A DNA stretch of 64,000 bases, from the NCBI GenBank assembly GCA_964579305.1, contig CAZOGY010000003.1:1-64000 (forward strand), written 5' to 3'. Below are positions 1 through 8,770 of the stretch, piece by piece. Within the stretch, counting starts at the first letter, position 1. Each line of letters begins with the position of its first letter. This DNA is from JBCBWG01 sp964579305 (GTDB lineage: Bacteria; Pseudomonadota; Alphaproteobacteria; Rhizobiales; Hyphomicrobiaceae). The notes under the pieces are model-generated. The model made no database searches. It was not told the DNA's origin and saw only the letters and a program-made list of their open reading frames with translations. The position numbers were made by a program, and so were the translations under genes.

Positions 1-18
1 CGGCCCGTGAGCGCAACA

Positions 19-1215
19 CTAAGGCGCTGCCCTTTGTGCCCCGCGCCCCTTGAGCGCAGCCGACAGAACAAAACCACCGACAGCCAGCACGACGGCGAAA
101 GCCAACACGGTCGCCGGTGCCCCAAACCAGGCAAATCCCACCGTATAGAGTGGTGGTCCTGCCGCGTGCCCCAGAAAAAAGAAGAACGCATGCAGGGCCA
201 CGGCTGAGCCCCGGTGTTCGGGCGCAAGCTCGGTGGCAAGCGTCTGCAAAGAGTTATGAACCGAATAAAAACCCAGACCGACGAACAAGAACGCGACCGC
301 CTCGAATGGCCAGCTTCCCTGCAAGGAAATGCCGACAAATCCAATCGCAGCAATGATACCGCCCAGGCGTATCAGATTGAGCATGCCGCCAAGCCGATCC
401 AGCAGCCGTCGCACCGCAATCGTAAAGATGAGCCCGCCGATCCCCATGCAGGCCAGCACCATGCCCGCTTCTGCGATGCTGCCTGCACCGCGCGCCTCAA
501 TCATTGCCGCGATGAACGGCAGCAAGCCGAAGATGGCAACGCCTTCAACGAAAACCGCCGCATAGCAGACAACCGCGCGGTTGTTGGCAAACACATCGCG
601 CCAGCTTTCGCCCAAGGTCGAGATCCGGAACGGCGGGCGCGCGACTTTGCGTGGCCGGATCGCAAACGTGGTCACGAGGAACGCAATGATCGCCATCGCG
701 GCGGCTGATCCAACGGCATAGCGCCATCCAAACCAACTCGCGATCAGCCCAGTCCCAATCAGAGACACGAGCTGCGAAGCGAGCATCGCACTCAACAACT
801 GCGACAGCGCAACTTGGCGATTGGCGTAGTCGACGCGATCGCCAATCACCGCGATCGCAACTGGGATGATCGCGCCGCCCGCAAGCCCAGCAAGCGCGCG
901 CGCAACAAACATGACCTCAAGGTTTGGCGCAACGGCGGCCACCGTCAGGCAGATGCATAAGACGCCGAGACCGACTTTGATCACCCGCGCTTTGCCAACC
1001 GAGTCGGCCAACGGCCCGAGGATCGGCTGGCCCAGCGCATAGGGGAAGGTGAAGGCCGAGGCCAGGAGGGCGGCGACGGCCGGTGCGACGGCGAAGTCGC
1101 GCGCCAGTTCCGGAATAATCGGATCAACGAGGCGGATGGAATAGGCACCTGCGAAACACGCAAGGCTGAGCACGAGAAGCAGCGGCACGGGCGAAGCTTG
1201 TTGGATGTGGCGCAC
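19..1215 (-). CDS. MFS transporter (DHA1-like)
   Basis: This is a 398-residue inner-membrane transporter of the major facilitator superfamily, about the usual length for the 12-helix type. Hydrophobic helices run through the whole protein. The loop between helices 2 and 3 carries motif A (GPLADSVGKARV, residues 67-78), which fixes the family. The substrate cannot be read from the sequence; drug/proton antiporters and sugar or metabolite exporters both fit. The first codon is GTG and has no clear ribosome-binding site, so the start is uncertain by a few codons (another GTG lies nine codons on). The gene is transcribed leftward, divergent from the secreted protein at 1656. The family call is secure; the substrate is unknown. 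Confidence 0.85.
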   Translation of the reverse strand: MRHIQQASPVPLLLVLSLACFAGAYSIRLVDPIIPELARDFAVAPAVAALLASAFTFPYALGQPILGPLADSVGKARVIKVGLGVLCICLTVAAVAPNLEVMFVARALAGLAGGAIIPVAIAVIGDRVDYANRQVALSQLLSAMLASQLVSLIGTGLIASWFGWRYAVGSAAAMAIIAFLVTTFAIRPRKVARPPFRISTLGESWRDVFANNRAVVCYAAVFVEGVAIFGLLPFIAAMIEARGAGSIAEAGMVLACMGIGGLIFTIAVRRLLDRLGGMLNLIRLGGIIAAIGFVGISLQGSWPFEAVAFLFVGLGFYSVHNSLQTLATELAPEHRGSAVALHAFFFFLGHAAGPPLYTVGFAWFGAPATVLAFAVVLAVGGFVLSAALKGRGAQRAAP

Positions 1216-1655
1216 AGCACGCGCTGACGCGGTGGCGGCAAGGACTTGCCGATGGACGTCAAGCCTATCAACGGAGGCAGCGCCATCGCCAGCATGCCGA
1301 GCGCGGGCCTGTTATGCACCCAACGGCCTCGTCAGGATTTTGGCATGCGGCCTGCCTTCCAAAGCCATAGCGCGCGCAAGCTGGCCCAGCGTTGTGATCG
1401 CAGATCCATATTGCTGGCAATTGCGCCGCTGGCCCTGTCACGACTTCTTGTCAACCAACGCGAGCTGTGATCGTTGACGTTCGGGAGCGCCCGCGTCACG
1501 CATCGCGGCTTCGGTTTGCGTAGTTGCCGAAGGCTCCGGCGTTCATCTGTAAGGTGCGCGCGCGCCGCTTCGTGCGCGACGTCGACGTGGCCAGCGCGAC
1601 CGATAAGGTTTTGCAAGGCTTGCAGCGGTGCTGTTCAGGCCAAACGAACATCAAG
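1216..1655. other. Divergent intergenic region, no convincing gene
   Basis: About 440 bases lie between the leftward MFS gene and the rightward secreted-protein gene. Short open frames exist on both strands, but none has a recognisable product or a good ribosome-binding site. The region should carry two back-to-back promoters; I could not identify them with confidence. Confidence 0.4.
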
Positions 1656-2954
1656 ATGGACGCATCCACCATGGTTGCTGCACCGCAAGACACGCGCCGC
1701 CTTCATAACACGAAGCTTGATGCCCTGCGTTGGGCGGTCGCGACATGCAGTTTGCTTTTGATGACTTCTGTGGGCGGCACCACGTCAGCCATTGCGCAGG
1801 ATGCAAGCGCCGTCCCCTTGCCAGCCAAACGATCCGACGCAATCGCCGAGCGCCGCATGCGCGCCATACAAAACAGTTGCAGCGGCGATTTCGCGCAACG
1901 CTTGGCTGACCGCGGACCGTCCCTTGTTGGCGATCTTCACACGGCGCTGACGACCGCTCGCGATCCGGTAGCGGATGCACGTGGTCGATGGCTCTTCACA
2001 CAGGCTCGTCCCGTTCGCCGTCGCCAACGCCGCGCCCGCGACGGAAGCAACCTTGTCATTCTCAACGGCCGGGTGTGCACAAATCTGATCACATCGCGAG
2101 GCGGCCGCCAGCGCTGCCGCAAATGGGAGCCGGCAACGCCCGAACGTATCGCGGCGCTGACGCAATTTGCACCGCCTCCCGATCCACGCCCCACGCGCAA
2201 CATGCGCGCCGACCTGCGTCGCCTCACCGATTTCGTGCGCAAGCGCGGCGCGCTGTCATCGTTTCGCGAAGGCGGCCAGTTCTTTTTTCTGAGCCAGCGG
2301 GTCGTCGATGAGTTGTCGGCCTATCTCCGTCAGACGCCGACCGCACGCATGTGCACGGGCGTTGACGTCATGCTGACGTTCTATCGCGGACGTCTTGGCC
2401 TCATGCGTGAGCGCATCGCGCGACCCAAAACCGTGCAGTCACGCGCTGAGCGGCGGATCGCTGCCTTGTTGACAACCATCACCGACCAACGCGAAGCGCA
2501 ACGCACGCCGGTCAGCACCGGCGCCGAAAACCAAGCCGACCCTGTGCCGGCCACCGGCGCGACGTTGCCAGCCGTCAAAACCGCTGTCACGCCTACGGAA
2601 CGCGAACCGCTCCCGCGCACGCCTGACGCAACCGCATCGGTTGGAGAAATCGCCGCCTACGTGGTGGCGTTCGCCCTTGGCGAAGATGACAATGCCACCG
2701 CGCCGTTCATCGAACGCGACCGCGTGGATGCGCCGCTTTCCTGGGCGCGCGCTATGCTCGACCGGGAACCCCCATCCGGCGCATTCGACGATACTGCGGT
2801 TGCAAAGCGCGCCTTGGCGATCCGTGTCCTGCGCGCCGTTGAATTGCGCGAGGCCGCCAAAGCGGAACGTGAAAAGTTCGAAGCGTTCGTGACCGCCGTG
2901 AACCGTGCAATCGACGAAGTCGGCGAGATGCAGGCTGCCCACTGCCGGTGCTGA
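1656..2954 (+). CDS. Conserved-looking secreted protein of unknown function
   Basis: I do not recognise this family. The frame is open from 1524, but the chosen ATG at 1656 (a second ATG is at 1671) places a signal-peptide-like hydrophobic stretch (about residues 24-46, ending SAIAQD) near the N-terminus, so export to the periplasm is inferred. The mature part has an Arg-rich region, several single cysteines (for example in QNSC and near the C-terminal HCRC), a Pro/Thr-rich linker in the middle and a C-terminal helical segment rich in Glu and Lys. Length from the chosen start is 432 residues. It stands alone between the MFS gene and a GntR-type regulator, and the neighbours do not suggest a role. 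Confidence 0.6.
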   Translation: MDASTMVAAPQDTRRLHNTKLDALRWAVATCSLLLMTSVGGTTSAIAQDASAVPLPAKRSDAIAERRMRAIQNSCSGDFAQRLADRGPSLVGDLHTALTTARDPVADARGRWLFTQARPVRRRQRRARDGSNLVILNGRVCTNLITSRGGRQRCRKWEPATPERIAALTQFAPPPDPRPTRNMRADLRRLTDFVRKRGALSSFREGGQFFFLSQRVVDELSAYLRQTPTARMCTGVDVMLTFYRGRLGLMRERIARPKTVQSRAERRIAALLTTITDQREAQRTPVSTGAENQADPVPATGATLPAVKTAVTPTEREPLPRTPDATASVGEIAAYVVAFALGEDDNATAPFIERDRVDAPLSWARAMLDREPPSGAFDDTAVAKRALAIRVLRAVELREAAKAEREKFEAFVTAVNRAIDEVGEMQAAHCRC

Positions 2955-2992
2955 TGCGACAACGGGCCGGGCACCGACGGTCAGGAACGCAC

Positions 2993-3018
2993 AACACATG
3001 CGAAATTCAAAATGTGTT
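2993..3018. promoter_or_regulatory. Inverted repeat upstream of the phnF-like gene
   Basis: AACACAT and ATGTGTT face each other across 12 bases, about 85-105 bases before the likely start of the regulator gene. Placement suggests an operator or part of the promoter; no function is proved. Confidence 0.35.
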
Positions 3019-3022
3019 TTAC

Positions 3023-3034
3023 AAGTGTCCACTT
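3023..3034. promoter_or_regulatory. Candidate GntR operator (AAGTGTCCACTT)
   Basis: A 12-base dyad with five-base arms AAGTG/CACTT lies 68-79 bases before the likely ATG of the adjacent GntR/UTRA gene. Many GntR-family regulators bind short dyads in their own promoter, so autoregulation is a reasonable inference. Confidence 0.4.
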
Positions 3035-3101
3035 CCATCTTTAAGACACGGCTCTCCGTAACCACCTCTTGTTATTGATCGTGACAAACAACCAAGACGC
3101 C

Positions 3102-3953
3102 ATGGATCGAATGCCCACGAACGACAAACGCAAAAAATCTTCATCATCGCGAGGCCGCGAAGATGTGCGTGCGAAAATGCCGCGGGCACAGGCAGAAAAG
3201 CTTTCCGATAAACCGGTTGAAAAAGTCTCGCGGGGCGAAGGCATTGCAATCTGGCGTCAGATTGCCGAAGATTTGGCCTCTGAAATTCGTTCTGGGTCGC
3301 TAGCGCCCGGCAGCCGTTTACCGACAGAGACGCAGCTTGCGGACACGTATGGTGTCAATCGCCACACGCTGCGCCGTGCTTTGAGTGAATTATCACGCCT
3401 CGGGTTAGTGGCAGCCTCGCCTCGGCGCGGGACATTCGTGACCGACTCGCGCATTGATTATCCCATAAAAGGCACGACCCGATTTTCAGAGAACATTATC
3501 GCGGCAGGGCGCGATCCCGGCGGTGAGGTCATATCTGCTGAGGAAACAACCGCGCCCCCCGAAATGGCCGAATGGCTTAACATCGCGGAAAAAGCAAAAG
3601 TCATTCAGATCGAGATCATACGCTCTGCGAATGATTTACCGATCTGTTATGCATTAACTTGGCTTCCGGCTGATCGTTTTGACCGCATGCCACGCGTACT
3701 TGAACGCTTCAAATCGATGTCGAAAGCGTTGTCATATCTCGGCGTCAAAGACTATCGCCGCAAAATAACTCGGATTTCCGCTCGGCCGGCGAACGCAAAA
3801 GAGCGGGCCAATCTCCAGTTGGAACGCGGCGCAACCGTGTTGTTGGTCGAATCACTCAATGTCGATTTGCACGGCGAGCCGATCCAGGCAGGGCTAACCG
3901 TATTTGCCGCAGCCCACGTCCAGCTCACGGTCGAAAACGAAACGCTGATTTGA
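3102..3953 (+). CDS. phnF: GntR/UTRA transcriptional regulator, PhnF-like
   Basis: This is a DNA-binding regulator of the GntR family, HutC/UTRA subfamily. From the ATG at 3102 it has 283 residues: a basic Ser/Lys-rich extension of about 45 residues, a winged helix-turn-helix (IWRQIAEDLASEIRSG then SRLPTETQLADTYGVNRHTL), and a UTRA ligand domain containing TRFSENIIAAGRDPGGE and a late ESLNVD segment typical of PhnF. PhnF proteins respond to phosphonates or phosphate and normally sit beside C-P lyase genes, but none is present here, so this is an orphan copy and its ligand is uncertain. An upstream TTG at 3069 and an ATG at 3111 are alternative starts. It converges with the CoA-transferase gene. 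Two dyad repeats lie just upstream. Confidence 0.75.
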   Translation: MDRMPTNDKRKKSSSSRGREDVRAKMPRAQAEKLSDKPVEKVSRGEGIAIWRQIAEDLASEIRSGSLAPGSRLPTETQLADTYGVNRHTLRRALSELSRLGLVAASPRRGTFVTDSRIDYPIKGTTRFSENIIAAGRDPGGEVISAEETTAPPEMAEWLNIAEKAKVIQIEIIRSANDLPICYALTWLPADRFDRMPRVLERFKSMSKALSYLGVKDYRRKITRISARPANAKERANLQLERGATVLLVESLNVDLHGEPIQAGLTVFAAAHVQLTVENETLI

Positions 3954-4033
3954 TGAGCACAGCATCGACAGCGGCTTGTGCCGCCTCCGAAGTTCGCCGA
4001 CCAGCGGCAAGGTGCGAGAACTTCAACAGCCTG

Positions 4034-5248
4034 CTAGATCACGCCCTCGGCCTGAAGCTCTGCCAACCGTTGATCATCAAGCCCCAGCCCCGCGTAGATC
4101 TCACCGTTGTGCGCCCCTAATTCGGGTGCGGGTGTACGAATTGCCGCCGGTGTGCCAGACATGCGCGGTATCACGTCATGCATCGCCAATTGCCCCAGCT
4201 CCGGGTCCGGCAAATCCACAATAACCGCGCGATCATTGATGTAGGGGTGATCAATTAACTGCGCGATATCGGCAACCGGGCCAACCGTAACGTCGGCGGC
4301 CTCAAACAGCTCAAGCAATTCAGCTTGGGTATGGCGTCCCATGAAATCGGCCACGATCGCGTCCAACGCATGAATGTTGGCAACACGGTCGGAATTCGTT
4401 GCAAATCTCGGATCTTCTACAAGTTCAGGCCGCCCAATGGCCTTGAAAAAGCGCTCAGCCATCGCCTGCATCGAAGCTGAAAGCGCAACAAATCGCCCGT
4501 CTTTGGTTTCGTAAACATTGCGCGGCGCTGTTTCCCCGGAAAGTGACCCGCGTCTCGGCGCCACTTCACCCGTCAGCCGGTAATTGGCAGCCATCGGTCC
4601 AAGAACCGCATGGATCGGATCAAAAAGGGCAAGATCAATCACTTGGCCCTGACCCGATTTGACCTCGATTTCGCGCAGCGCAACCATGATCGCAAACGCG
4701 CCGTAGAGCCCAGCAATCATATCGGCCAGCGCAAGCGGCGGCAAAACCGGTGGTCGGTCGGCAAACCCGTTCATACTTGCAAAGCCGCTCATGGCTTCAA
4801 CAAGGCTTCCAAAACCAGGCTTTTGCGCATAGGTCCCGGTTTGCCCCCACCCAGAAACGCGCGTGACGATTAAATTGGGGTTGCGTTCAAGCAGGACGTC
4901 TGGGCCAAGCCCCCATCGCTCAAGCGTCCCGGGCTTGAAGTTTTCAATGACCACGTCAGCCGTTTGGGCAAGGTCGAGAAACAGCGCTCGCCCTTGGCTC
5001 TGACGTAAATCAAGCGTGATACTCTTTTTGTTGCGGCAGTAGACTTTCCAGTGCGTGCTGACCCCACGCGTCTTCCAATGGCGCAGATCGTCGCCAACGC
5101 CGGGGCGTTCCACCTTGATGACCTCAGCGCCGTGGTCCGCAAGTGCATGCGACAGCGCATTTCCTGCGACAAGCCGCGAAACATCGAGCACCCGAACGCC
5201 GCGAAGCGAAGCTGGCGCATGCGGCGCGTAATCGCGTTTAACCGTCAT
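4034..5248 (-). CDS. CaiB/BaiF family CoA-transferase
   Basis: This 404-residue protein belongs to the class III CoA-transferases (formyl-CoA/carnitine/succinyl-CoA type), which move CoA between carboxylic acids through an aspartyl-CoA thioester. The N-terminal LRGVRVLDVSRLVAGN and IKVERPGVGDD segments form the CoA-binding Rossmann-like part, and the catalytic aspartate is Asp176 in PLALADMIAGLYGA. Length matches the family. The ATG at 5248 has a GGAGTG ribosome-binding site. It stands alone between the phnF-like gene and the SelO pair, and no partner dehydrogenase or hydratase is adjacent, so the acid substrate cannot be named. Confidence 0.9.
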   Translation of the reverse strand: MTVKRDYAPHAPASLRGVRVLDVSRLVAGNALSHALADHGAEVIKVERPGVGDDLRHWKTRGVSTHWKVYCRNKKSITLDLRQSQGRALFLDLAQTADVVIENFKPGTLERWGLGPDVLLERNPNLIVTRVSGWGQTGTYAQKPGFGSLVEAMSGFASMNGFADRPPVLPPLALADMIAGLYGAFAIMVALREIEVKSGQGQVIDLALFDPIHAVLGPMAANYRLTGEVAPRRGSLSGETAPRNVYETKDGRFVALSASMQAMAERFFKAIGRPELVEDPRFATNSDRVANIHALDAIVADFMGRHTQAELLELFEAADVTVGPVADIAQLIDHPYINDRAVIVDLPDPELGQLAMHDVIPRMSGTPAAIRTPAPELGAHNGEIYAGLGLDDQRLAELQAEGVI

Positions 5249-5336
5249 CGTTGCACTCCAAAACCGTCAGTGCCGGTTCTCGCCCGTTGCGTGCCCGCCC
5301 TGCGGTTTCGCAGCGGCTTTGCGACATCGCATGACT

Positions 5337-6857
5337 TCACGTCCCGCAAAACGTCTGCTGCACGACTTCGTGCGGTGCGGGCGGCGTCGCATAGGCCGCG
5401 CGCCCCGTCTGCGCATCGAAAGGCCGGCTGCAAACGTCGACCAGGTCGTGGAACGGCGCTTCATCGCCCGCCATCGCCGCCGCGATCGCAGCCTCAACCA
5501 GATGGTTGCGTGGAATATAGAGCGGATTGACGGCGTCCATCCGATCAGCCGTCAAGCCTGGGGCCATATCGCCGGCCGTGACCCGCAAGCGCCACCGGTT
5601 CACCCACGCCTCAAGGACATCCCGGTGCCCACCTTGGCCTACAACGCCAGACAGTTCGTCGACCGCGCCGTCGACCGCGCGCAGCACATCTGACAGGCTC
5701 CGAAACGCCAATGTGAAGTCGGCCTGGGTCAGAGCCAGAAGCGCCAACCAATCCTTCTTGAGCGCATCGTCACCGTCGTCGTGCGCGCCAACAAGCCCAA
5801 GCTTTGCCGACAACCCCTCTTGCCAGGCCTGTTCAAACTGAGCTGGGAAGGCACTGACCGCCGCCTTGGCTTCGTCGACCTGTGCCGTCTCATCCGGCCC
5901 GAGCAAAGGCATGAGCGCATGGGCAAAGCAAGCCAGGTTCCAGTGGGCGATGTTGGGCTGATTGCCATAGGAATAACGCCCACCGCGGTCAATCGAACTG
6001 AAAACCGCCGCAGGATCGTAGGCGTCCATGAACGCGCACGGTCCATAGTCGATTGTCTCGCCAGCGATCGAAACATTGTCCGTGTTCATCACACCGTGGA
6101 TGAACCCCACATTAAGCCAGCGTGCCACCAGCTCCGCCTGCCGCGTCACGACGCGGTCGAGCAGAACGCGGTACGGATTGTCGGCGTCGGCTGCGTCGGG
6201 GTCGTGGCGCGCAATCGCATAGTCGGCAAGCGCGCGCAGGCCATCGAGGTCTCCGCGCGCGGCAAAGTATTGAAACGTGCCAACCCGGATGTGGCTTTGC
6301 GCAACGCGTGTCAGAACCGCGCCCGGCAAGGGCGCCTCACGCATCACGACCTCGCCGGTTGCCACCGCCGCCAACGCGCGCGTCGTCGCAATCCCAAGCG
6401 CTGCCATCGCTTCAGCGACGATGTATTCGCGAAGCACCGGCCCGATCGCAGCGCGGCCATCGCCCATCCGCGAATACGGCGTCGGCCCAGAACCCTTCAA
6501 CTGGATATCGCGGCGCACACCATCACGACCAACGATCTCGCCCAACAAAATTGCGCGCCCATCCCCAAGCTGAGGCACAAAGCCGCCGAACTGATGCCCG
6601 GCATAAACCGCCGCGATCGGGCGGGCATCGGCAGGCACACGGTTCCCAGCCAGAGCGGCTACGCCAGCAGGCTCCGCCATCGCCGCTGGATCGAGGCCGA
6701 TTTGATCCGCCAGTTCAGCGTTCAACTTGATCAGACGGGGTGCGGCAACCGGCGTTGGCGCCAAAGCGCTGTAAAACTGCGCCGGCAGATCCGCATACGT
6801 GGATTGCAAGCCTGCGAGTGGATCGTTGCCCGCATCTTGGCCATTCAATTGGGTCAT
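5337..6857 (-). CDS. selO: SelO protein adenylyltransferase (YdiU/UPF0061)
   Basis: SelO is a pseudokinase-fold enzyme that transfers AMP from ATP to Ser, Thr or Tyr hydroxyls of proteins and is linked to redox stress. The 506-residue length is normal. Visible motifs are GHQFGGFVPQLGDGRA near residues 87-102, the nucleotide-binding lysine in QLKGSGPTPYSR (Lys121), the MNTDN segment (Asp260) and the DYG metal motif (Asp270). The C-terminus ends FCGT, where many bacterial members keep Cys. Its ATG overlaps the stop of the DUF2237 gene (ATGA), so the two are translationally coupled and probably co-expressed. Confidence 0.93.
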   Translation of the reverse strand: MTQLNGQDAGNDPLAGLQSTYADLPAQFYSALAPTPVAAPRLIKLNAELADQIGLDPAAMAEPAGVAALAGNRVPADARPIAAVYAGHQFGGFVPQLGDGRAILLGEIVGRDGVRRDIQLKGSGPTPYSRMGDGRAAIGPVLREYIVAEAMAALGIATTRALAAVATGEVVMREAPLPGAVLTRVAQSHIRVGTFQYFAARGDLDGLRALADYAIARHDPDAADADNPYRVLLDRVVTRQAELVARWLNVGFIHGVMNTDNVSIAGETIDYGPCAFMDAYDPAAVFSSIDRGGRYSYGNQPNIAHWNLACFAHALMPLLGPDETAQVDEAKAAVSAFPAQFEQAWQEGLSAKLGLVGAHDDGDDALKKDWLALLALTQADFTLAFRSLSDVLRAVDGAVDELSGVVGQGGHRDVLEAWVNRWRLRVTAGDMAPGLTADRMDAVNPLYIPRNHLVEAAIAAAMAGDEAPFHDLVDVCSRPFDAQTGRAAYATPPAPHEVVQQTFCGT

Positions 6858-7255
6858 TGCCGGTCCAGCGCAAATGAGGTGAGCGTTTCAAGCGAGACGT
6901 AGCGTAACGCCGCTTCATGCGTTGCCGAAAGCCGCAGCGGCGGAGCTACGCCTGCTGCATACGCCTCAAGCCAACGCGAAACGCACAGGCACCATTGATC
7001 GCCAGCCTTCAGCCCCGGAAAAAGAAACTCCGGCCGCGGCGTGATCAAATCGTTCCCGCGCGAGCGCGAGTAGGCCAGGAACGCGTCCGTGACCTGCGCG
7101 CAAACGACGTGCGTTCCAGTATCACCATCGCCAGTATTGCAGCAGCCATCTCTGAAAAACCCGGTCAACGGGTCGCGCGAACAGACATCAAGCGGGCCAC
7201 CAAGAACATTGCGCGCCGCGCCAGATTGCCGTTCGTCATCAGGACGTTCATCCAT
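6854..7255 (-). CDS. DUF2237 family protein
   Basis: The protein matches DUF2237 (COG3651) almost end to end: NVLGGPLDVCSRDPLTGFFR near the N-terminus, CCNTGDGDTGTHVVCAQV, and GDQWCLCVSRWLEA further on. The family is small, cytoplasmic and has conserved cysteines, but no proven function that I know. The frame is open from a TTG at 7306, but the ATG at 7255 is preceded by AGGAGG at five-base spacing, which decides the start and gives 133 residues. Its stop overlaps the selO start (ATGA), so it is the first gene of a two-gene operon. Coupling to SelO suggests a redox or protein-modification role, but this is inference only. Confidence 0.85.
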   Translation of the reverse strand: MDERPDDERQSGAARNVLGGPLDVCSRDPLTGFFRDGCCNTGDGDTGTHVVCAQVTDAFLAYSRSRGNDLITPRPEFLFPGLKAGDQWCLCVSRWLEAYAAGVAPPLRLSATHEAALRYVSLETLTSFALDRQ

Positions 7256-7597
7256 GCCTGCCTCCTGTTGGACCACGCGCCCAAGGCCCGCATCCAATTC
7301 GCTCAACCACGCTCAGGCAACATCGTTGCATGACTTCGGCCTATGGCATTCGCTACGCGGCAAGCTTCGGCACGGATGGCCCCGCAGCGCAAACCGCAAG
7401 CGCTGGTCACGCGTGCGACCAACGGCGAGCCCAAAGATTGTTGACTGCAAAATTCCAAATTCATAGGGTGCCGTCACTGCCCCGCTGCAAATGGATATCA
7501 CCGCCTTGGCCTGCGTCATCGCTCACCCTTTGCAGGCGCCCAAAACGTGGGGCGCGGGGGTATGCCGTCATCCATCCCAACACGAGGAGACAAGCTG
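7256..7597. other. Intergenic region upstream of the iron transporter, no gene seen
   Basis: About 340 bases lie between the leftward DUF2237 gene and the rightward iron-binding protein. It should hold both promoters. I looked for an Irr-type or RirA-type iron box and found nothing convincing. An AT-richer patch near 7440-7465 is the most promoter-like part. Confidence 0.35.
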
Positions 7598-8641
7598 ATG
7601 CGACGTGCCTTGAACCGTCTGCCATCGCTCGCGATCCACGCCTTGACGATTGCCGCGCTTGCCCTGTCAAGCGCCGCCACGGCTTCGGCCAATGGCGTCG
7701 TCAACCTCTATTCATCGCGCCACTACGACACCGATGATCGCCTCTATAGCGACTTCACGAAAGCCACCGGAATTGAAGTCCGCCGTATTGAAGCCAGCGC
7801 GAGTGCACTCATCCAGCGGATCAAATCCGAGGGCGCAAATAGCCCAGCCGACGTCCTGATCACGGTTGACGCCGGACGGATCTGGGCCGCTGATCGCGAT
7901 GGTCTCTTCGCCCCTGTGCAGTCAGATGTGCTGACAAACGCTGTGCCAGCCAATCTGCGCGACCCCGACGGCCGCTGGTTTGGGATGTCGACGCGCGCCC
8001 GCCTGATCTTTTTCGACAAAGAGCGCGTGCAAAATCCGCCAAAAGCATATGCGGACTTGGCCGACCCAAAATACAAAGGTCTTGTCTGTACGCGTTCCAG
8101 CTCAAACATTTATATGATCTCGCTCCTCGCTTCGATCATCGCCAATCAAGGCAAAGACAAAGCCACGGCGTGGGCGAAAGGCGTTTGGGAGAACCGCGCA
8201 CGCGCGCCCCAAGGCGGTGACACAGACCAATTGCGCGGTATCGTTTCGGGTGAATGTGCCATAGCTGTTTCCAACAGCTATTATTTCGCCCGCGCCTTGC
8301 GCAGCAATGTGCGTGGTTTGTCGGGAAGCACTGACAAGATCGGTGTTGTCTTCCCAAATCAGGACACCACCGGCGCGCATGTGAACATTTCCGGCGTTGG
8401 CATTCTCAAAACCGCGCCGAACAAAGAAAACGCACGCAAGTTCCTCGAATACCTCGTCAGCAAACAGGCCCAGCAGTACCTGGCCGCTGGCAACGACGAA
8501 TACCCCGTTGTTGCAGGTGTCGAAAAAAGCTCAAGCGTGCAAAAGCTCGGCGACTTCAAGGCAGACAACCTGCCGCTCGTCAAGCTGGGTGAATTCCAAG
8601 CCGACGCCCAAAAAATCTATGACGAAGTCGGCTATAAATAA
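7598..8641 (+). CDS. Ferric-iron ABC transporter substrate-binding protein (FbpA/FutA type)
   Basis: This periplasmic protein captures ferric iron and hands it to the adjacent permease. From the ATG at 7598, which has a GAGGAG ribosome-binding site (the frame is open from 7547), it has 347 residues. A Sec signal peptide occupies about residues 1-31 (ending TASANG). The mature start VVNLYSSRHYDTD and the twin tyrosines in SNSYYFAR (Tyr228, Tyr229) are the iron-ligand region of FbpA/FutA proteins; His42 and Tyr43 may also bind. It is the first gene of a two-gene transport unit, and a short hairpin separates it from the permease gene, a common way to make more binding protein than permease. Confidence 0.9.
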   Translation: MRRALNRLPSLAIHALTIAALALSSAATASANGVVNLYSSRHYDTDDRLYSDFTKATGIEVRRIEASASALIQRIKSEGANSPADVLITVDAGRIWAADRDGLFAPVQSDVLTNAVPANLRDPDGRWFGMSTRARLIFFDKERVQNPPKAYADLADPKYKGLVCTRSSSNIYMISLLASIIANQGKDKATAWAKGVWENRARAPQGGDTDQLRGIVSGECAIAVSNSYYFARALRSNVRGLSGSTDKIGVVFPNQDTTGAHVNISGVGILKTAPNKENARKFLEYLVSKQAQQYLAAGNDEYPVVAGVEKSSSVQKLGDFKADNLPLVKLGEFQADAQKIYDEVGYK

Positions 8642-8731
8642 ATCCCGGTCGCTGCATACGATAAGCCAACGCGCCATCTTGCAATCAGCGCGAAGTTGAT
8701 GGCCTAACCGCAGCTTCCAATACGATACACT

Positions 8732-8755
8732 TGCCGGCGACCTCGGTTGCCGGCA
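8732..8755 (+). promoter_or_regulatory. Intercistronic hairpin between binding-protein and permease genes
   Basis: TGCCGGC and GCCGGCA form a perfect seven-pair stem over a ten-base loop, in the gap between the two iron-transport genes and just before the permease start. There is no T-run, so it is more likely an mRNA-stabilising or attenuating element than a full terminator. Confidence 0.45.
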
Positions 8756-8770
8756 TTCCTGGTTTCTGCG

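Noticed and set aside
5781..6902. 373-codon open frame antisense to selO
   Set aside because: It lies entirely opposite a clear SelO gene and its product is His/Arg-rich without domains, as expected for the reverse strand of a high-GC gene.
7256..7597. Iron-responsive box before the iron-binding-protein gene
   Set aside because: No stretch matched an Irr or RirA consensus well enough to list.
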